A stretch of 43,132 bases of DNA from Eubacteriales bacterium (GTDB taxonomy: Bacteria; Bacillota; Clostridia; Saccharofermentanales; UBA5734): positions 1 to 43,132 of the forward strand of contig JAQVYV010000003.1 of NCBI GenBank assembly GCA_028708525.1, given 5' to 3'. Made by a program: the position numbers and the translations under genes. Shown here piece by piece: positions 38,434 through 43,132 of this stretch. Each line of letters begins with the position of its first letter. Position 1 is the stretch's first letter. The notes beneath the pieces are model-generated. The model ran no database searches. It was not told the DNA's origin and saw only the letters and a program-made list of their open reading frames with translations.

Positions 38434-40200
38434 TCACCACGTCCGTTTTACATAATGAGTATGCAGCAGTTCGTGTGATCTGTGACTACCCGGTGTCTTC
38501 AGAAAATCCTTGTATATAGTAGCAATGTAAGGATTCTCATGAGATTTACGAAGAGTCTTCTTTTCATCCTCATCATACATCCCTTTAAGCCGTTTCACCC
38601 TTACACGAGGATCGGAAGACCGAGGCTGTCCGCCACCCGTAATGCATCCTCCCGGGCACCCCATCACTTCAATAAAGTGATAAGGAGACTTACCATCACG
38701 GATCTGTTCCATAAGCTGGCGCGCTCCTTTCAACCCACTCGTAACAGCAACTTTCACGGTCACACCTTCAAGAAATCTGAACTTATCCAACGGATTAGAA
38801 ATCAGTATTTCAGCTTCTTTAACGCTATCCAACCCTACGATAGGCGTAACATGCAATTTTACAAAAGGCAGTTCACGTCCTGTTATCAGCTCATAAACCG
38901 TCCTGAGAGCAGCCTCCATAACACCGCCCGTGACTCCGAAAATATCGGCTGCACCCGTCGACAATCCCAGGGGATCATCAAAATCCTCATCCGGAAGATT
39001 CAGGAAATCAACGCCGGCTTCCTTGATCATAGCAGCAAGTTCTCTTGTAGTAAGAACAGCATCAACATTCGCGAGCGAATCATTTCTCATTTCATCCCTT
39101 GTTATCTCAAATTTCTTAGCGGTACAAGGCATAACAGAAACAACATACATATCCGCAGGAGCAGTATCGATAATATTCGCATAATAAGACTTTATCAAAG
39201 CTCCCAGCATCATATGCGGCGATTTACAAGTTGAAAGATTGTCCAGTTGTCCATGGAAATTATGTTCGATATACTTGATCCAGCCCGGACTGCAGCTGGT
39301 TACCATAGGCAAAGCAACAGATGCTCCGGAAAATTTCTTCTTCAATCGCTCCAGAAACTCGGTTCCTTCCTCCATGATCGTAAGATCGGCAGCGAAATTT
39401 GTGTCGAAAACATCACTGAATCCCAGTCTTCTCAGTGCTGCAGCAATTTTGCCTGTTACAGATGTGCCCGGAGGCAGACCGAATTCTTCACCAAGCGCAA
39501 CTCTTACAGCAGGAGCGACTTGTACAACGACTCTCTTGGTCTTGTCATTTATCGCATCCCATACCTGGGGTATCGAATCACGTTCTTTCAAAGCACCTAC
39601 AGGACAAACTACTGTACATTGTCCGCAGAAAACACAATTTATATCCGCAAGCGGTAACGCCATCGCAGGGCCAACAACGCTCTTGAACCCTCTGTTCTGT
39701 GCACCCAGCACCTGGACACCCTGGATCCTTTTACATACCGTTATACATCTTCTGCAAAGTATACACTTGTTCATATCTCTAACGATAGCAACGCTGGAAT
39801 CACAGTGATAAGCAGAATACTCCCCCTCGAATCTTGTCTGTTCGATCCCCAGCGTCTTTCCAAGCGACTGCAGTTCACAGCTCTGATTTCTTTTGCATGA
39901 AAGGCATGCTTTAGCATGGTCTGACAAAATAAGCTCATACAAGACTTTTCGCGCTTTCCTCACTCTGTCAGAATTCGTCTGGACGACCATCCCTTCCGTA
40001 ACTTTCGTAATACAAGAAGCCATTAGTGTTTTAGCACCCTTGACTTCAACAACACAGATGCGGCATGAACCAAACTCATGTATATCCTCCAAATAACACA
40101 GATTTGGTATCCTGATTCCATTGATCCTTGCTGCCTCCATTATCGTAAGATCGTCATCTACCGTAAGCGGCATATTATTAATAGTAAGATTCACCTTCAT
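38434..40200 (-). CDS. Second [FeFe] hydrogenase-type catalytic subunit (NuoG-like N-terminus, no C-terminal [2Fe-2S] domain)
   Basis: ORF 588 aa. N-terminal 2Fe-2S, His/Cys cluster and two 4Fe-4S motifs. L1 TSCSPGW, L2 MPCTAKKFE, L3 EVMGCPGGCITGGGQP. Confidence 0.9.
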   Translation of the reverse strand: MKVNLTINNMPLTVDDDLTIMEAARINGIRIPNLCYLEDIHEFGSCRICVVEVKGAKTLMASCITKVTEGMVVQTNSDRVRKARKVLYELILSDHAKACLSCKRNQSCELQSLGKTLGIEQTRFEGEYSAYHCDSSVAIVRDMNKCILCRRCITVCKRIQGVQVLGAQNRGFKSVVGPAMALPLADINCVFCGQCTVVCPVGALKERDSIPQVWDAINDKTKRVVVQVAPAVRVALGEEFGLPPGTSVTGKIAAALRRLGFSDVFDTNFAADLTIMEEGTEFLERLKKKFSGASVALPMVTSCSPGWIKYIEHNFHGQLDNLSTCKSPHMMLGALIKSYYANIIDTAPADMYVVSVMPCTAKKFEITRDEMRNDSLANVDAVLTTRELAAMIKEAGVDFLNLPDEDFDDPLGLSTGAADIFGVTGGVMEAALRTVYELITGRELPFVKLHVTPIVGLDSVKEAEILISNPLDKFRFLEGVTVKVAVTSGLKGARQLMEQIRDGKSPYHFIEVMGCPGGCITGGGQPRSSDPRVRVKRLKGMYDEDEKKTLRKSHENPYIATIYKDFLKTPGSHRSHELLHTHYVKRTW

Positions 40201-43132
40201 CTTTCTTCCCTCCTGTCACAGCGCAGGCAGCGCGAAGCTTCAGCCATAGCAACAAGCTTGTGGTAGCCGATAACGACCTCGTTGAAACTTCCTTTCCTCT
40301 TATCAAGCTCCAGCAGTTCGACCGGAAATCTCTCCAGGGCAACAACATCATCATCATCGAAGGCCTTCGGTATGTCGATCCTGTCTCCCTTATTAAGTTT
40401 ACCGCTCCCTCCTAGATATTTGTCTATCGATTTAGCCGCAAGTTTACCGTCAGCGATCGCTTGTATAACTGTATCAGGTCCCCTGGCTACGTCTCCTCCG
40501 GCAAAAACCCCCTCCATAGTTGTCATCATTGTTGAATTATCGATAACAAACGTCCCCCACGGAGTAACTCCGATATCCGTTTTCTTGATAAAAGGCAAAT
40601 CAGAGTACTGACTTACTGCAGGTATGACTGTATCAACTTCCAGAACAAACTCAGAACCCTCTACAGGAACGGTCTTTCTCCTTCCTGTCTTATCGAAAAC
40701 ATCCCTTCGCATTTTGACACATCTTACCGAAGCAACATTCCTGTTTTTACCGGCTAAAAACTCAACAGGTGCTGTAAGCTCCAATATCTCTACGCCCTCC
40801 TCCATCGCTTCTAAAATCTCAGTTTCATAAGCAGGCATGGCATCGATCGTTCTCCTGTAAAGGATCAGAACTTTATCCGCTCCCAGTCTCAGAGCGGTCC
40901 TTGCAGAATCGATCGCAGTATTTCCACCACCTACAACTACAACTGTTCCATTAAGTCTGGTCAATTTATTCGTGTTGACTTGCTTAAGGAAATTTATACC
41001 GTGTATGACACCCCTGAGATCCTCGCCCGGGATATTTACTTTCTGCGGAAACTGTGTACCGGTCGATATATAAATTGCATCATACCTTCTGCGAAGTTCA
41101 GCAAAACTTATGTCCCTGCCTACCTCGGTATTGAGGAGAATGTTCACACCTTCCTGCCTTACAAGATCTATCTCATGACCGAAAACATCCTTAGGAAGTC
41201 TGTACTCCGGTATACCGTAAGTCAGAACACCACCGGCTCTGTCCTCAGATTCAAATACATCAACTGTATATCCGATCCTAACCAGATAATGTGCGCATGT
41301 AAGTCCGGACGCTCCTCCGCCGATAACCGCTATCTTTCTGCCGTTCTTAGGAAAGACAAGTTCCCGGGAATAAGGTTCTTCGTGAGCATGAGCATAATCC
41401 GCAACAAATCTTTTAAGATCACATATCGCAAGTGCCTCATCAAGAGAACCTCTTCTGCATTTGCTCTCACACGGTCTGGTACAGATCCTTCCACACACAG
41501 CCGGAAATGGATTTTCCTGGCGAATAAGCTCATATGCGTCCATGAATCTTCCGGCAGCAACAAGAGCAAGATAACCGGGAACATTTATACCCGCAGGACA
41601 AGCATTCTCACACGGAGATATAAAGAGCTCACTGCATACACCTGCCCTGCAGTATTTATCTCTGATGTGCTCTTCAAATTCCTCTCTGAAATATCTTATA
41701 GCACTCAGAACAGGGTTTGGTGCAGTTTGACCCAAACCACACATAGCAGTATCCTTAATGGTTTCTCCAAGTTCGATCAGAAGATCGATATCACCCTCCT
41801 GACCTTCTCCTCTAGTGATCCGTTCCAGGATCTCAAGCATTCTCTTAGTCCCTATCCGACAAGCTACACACTTACCGCATGATTCGTCCTGAATAAAATC
41901 CATAAAAAACCTAGCTGTATCGACCATACATGTATCTTCATTCATAGCAATTAGTCCACCGGAACCCATGATCGCACCAAGCTTGGATAAAGTCTCATAA
42001 TCTGTAGATACATTTAGATTATCCGGAGTGATACAGCCTCCTGAAGGCCCTCCGATCTGTGCTGCTTTAAACTTCTTTCCGTCTCGCATCCCGCCGCCTA
42101 TTTTGAACAGGATATCCCCAAGCGGCATACCTATCGGCACTTCAACAATACCTGTATTGACTATGTCCCCTGCAAGCGCGAAAACCTTAGTACCTTTACT
42201 GGAAGCAGTCCCGTATTTTGTGTACCAATCGCTTCCATTCAGTATGATCGGAGGAACAGATGCTAATGTTTCAACATTATTTATTATAGTTGGGCAATGG
42301 TAAAGCCCTCTCTGGAAAGGAAATGGCGGCTTCTGTCGTGGTTCGCCCCTTTTGCCTTCGATAGATGCCATGAGTGATGTTTCTTCACCACATACGAACG
42401 CTCCTGCACCGATCCTTATTTCGATATCAAAATCAAAGCCGCTCCCAAATATATTTTTCCCGAGTATCCCGTTCTTTCTTGCTTCTCCGATCGCAGCTTC
42501 AAGGCGTTCTACTGCTATCGGATACTCGGCTCTGACATAAACAAAACCCATGGTTGCACCGATGGCAAATCCACCTATCATCATTCCTTCTATCACCGAA
42601 TGAGGATCACCTTCGAGAATACTTCTGTCCATGAAAGCTCCGGGGTCCCCTTCATCGGCATTACAGACTATGAATTTCCTGTCGCTCACAGCGCGAAGAC
42701 CTGATTCCCACTTCACTCCTGTCGGAAAACCTGCACCTCCGCGCCCTTTGAGACCTGATCGTCTGACAGTCTCAACAACGTCCTTGGGTGCCTCATTCGC
42801 TAAAATCCCGGCTATCGCAAAGTATCCATCAGCGGCTATGTAGGCATCTATTTTGCCATACTCTATAACACCGCAATTGCGCAATGCTATCTTGACCTGC
42901 TCCTGAAAATAATCAATGTCATCGATACAAGGTATTCTCTTATTCAGCGATTTATCCCAGAATGTGTATTCATCCAATATCCTGCCTTTGCCGATATGTT
43001 CTCTAATTATTTTCGCGGCAATATCAGGCGTCAGTTCAGTATAGAAAGTCCTTTCCGGCAAAACAAGCATTACCGGTCCTACAGAGCAGGTTCCCATGCA
43101 TCCGGTCTCATAAACCTTAACATCGTTCTGTA
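40197..43132 (-). CDS. HydB/NuoF fused to GltD/NfnB-like FAD-NAD(P) oxidoreductase (partial; 5' end beyond right edge)
   Basis: The track start at 43097 is internal. The open frame upstream reads QNDVKVYETGC|MGTCSVGPVM, part of the HydB [2Fe-2S] domain. NuoF motifs RGRGGAGFPTGVKW, CNADEGDPGAFMDR, ESCGKCVACRIGTKRM. Then CENACPAGINVPGYLALV, CGRICTRPCESKCRRG, KIAVIGGGASGLTCAHYL, VVVVGGGNTAIDSARTALRLGADKVLILYRR, GVFAGGDVARGPDTVIQAIADGKLAAKSID. Confidence 0.93.
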   Translation of the reverse strand, partial: QNDVKVYETGCMGTCSVGPVMLVLPERTFYTELTPDIAAKIIREHIGKGRILDEYTFWDKSLNKRIPCIDDIDYFQEQVKIALRNCGVIEYGKIDAYIAADGYFAIAGILANEAPKDVVETVRRSGLKGRGGAGFPTGVKWESGLRAVSDRKFIVCNADEGDPGAFMDRSILEGDPHSVIEGMMIGGFAIGATMGFVYVRAEYPIAVERLEAAIGEARKNGILGKNIFGSGFDFDIEIRIGAGAFVCGEETSLMASIEGKRGEPRQKPPFPFQRGLYHCPTIINNVETLASVPPIILNGSDWYTKYGTASSKGTKVFALAGDIVNTGIVEVPIGMPLGDILFKIGGGMRDGKKFKAAQIGGPSGGCITPDNLNVSTDYETLSKLGAIMGSGGLIAMNEDTCMVDTARFFMDFIQDESCGKCVACRIGTKRMLEILERITRGEGQEGDIDLLIELGETIKDTAMCGLGQTAPNPVLSAIRYFREEFEEHIRDKYCRAGVCSELFISPCENACPAGINVPGYLALVAAGRFMDAYELIRQENPFPAVCGRICTRPCESKCRRGSLDEALAICDLKRFVADYAHAHEEPYSRELVFPKNGRKIAVIGGGASGLTCAHYLVRIGYTVDVFESEDRAGGVLTYGIPEYRLPKDVFGHEIDLVRQEGVNILLNTEVGRDISFAELRRRYDAIYISTGTQFPQKVNIPGEDLRGVIHGINFLKQVNTNKLTRLNGTVVVVGGGNTAIDSARTALRLGADKVLILYRRTIDAMPAYETEILEAMEEGVEILELTAPVEFLAGKNRNVASVRCVKMRRDVFDKTGRRKTVPVEGSEFVLEVDTVIPAVSQYSDLPFIKKTDIGVTPWGTFVIDNSTMMTTMEGVFAGGDVARGPDTVIQAIADGKLAAKSIDKYLGGSGKLNKGDRIDIPKAFDDDDVVALERFPVELLELDKRKGSFNEVVIGYHKLVAMAEASRCLRCDRREER

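Noticed and set aside
38482-39234. 250-aa plus-strand ORF opposite the second hydrogenase
   Set aside because: Antisense frame of a strongly conserved H-domain. No domain or RBS seen.
40980-41882. 300-aa plus-strand ORF opposite the HydB-GltD fusion
   Set aside because: Shadow ORF across conserved NuoF/GltD coding. No independent support.
40197-43097. Track start codon at 43097 for the HydB-GltD fusion
   Set aside because: The frame stays open to the window edge and the upstream residues (QNDVKVYETGC) belong to the [2Fe-2S] domain, so the true start is outside the window.

Overview
The window looks like a low-to-mid GC anaerobic Firmicutes (Clostridia-like) chromosome segment. I see no rRNA, tRNA, CRISPR array or intact IS. 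It splits into four blocks. (1) 1-20 kb is a cell-surface region. It has a minus-strand run of LytTR regulator, GHKL kinase, membrane-anchored clostripain-family (C11) protease, and a beta-helix protein that continues in frame into a TM segment, a second TM with a lipobox-like Cys, and another extracytoplasmic domain. Divergent to this is a giant (~2380 aa) secreted protein with an N-terminal dockerin, InlB/Flg_new-type repeats, a cohesin-like domain and a PQTSD-type C-terminal anchor. A LuxR protein with a 12-TM-like N-terminus and a large TM-anchored protein follow. (2) 19-30 kb is a compact redox/H2 operon reading rex-adhE-hydC-hydB-hydA-[PAS sensory FeFe hydrogenase]-PP2C. Three TATCGATRT repeats at exactly 14 bp spacing lie in the rex leader. 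(3) 29.9-35.6 kb carries a MerR/TipAS regulator with a 19-bp-spacer promoter, a TVP38-family protein, metY plus an Rrf2 regulator, and a two-gene carotenoid (squalene/phytoene synthase plus desaturase) operon. (4) 35.6-43.1 kb has a second PQTSD surface protein flanked by GGGACGG-type hairpins. It ends in a second FeFe-hydrogenase locus whose HydB-like subunit has exchanged its C-terminal ferredoxin domain for a complete GltD/NfnB-like FAD/NAD(P) module. That fused subunit and the overall three-FeFe-hydrogenase layout are the leading candidates for unusual biology. All calls come from reading the sequence and supplied translations. No database search was run.
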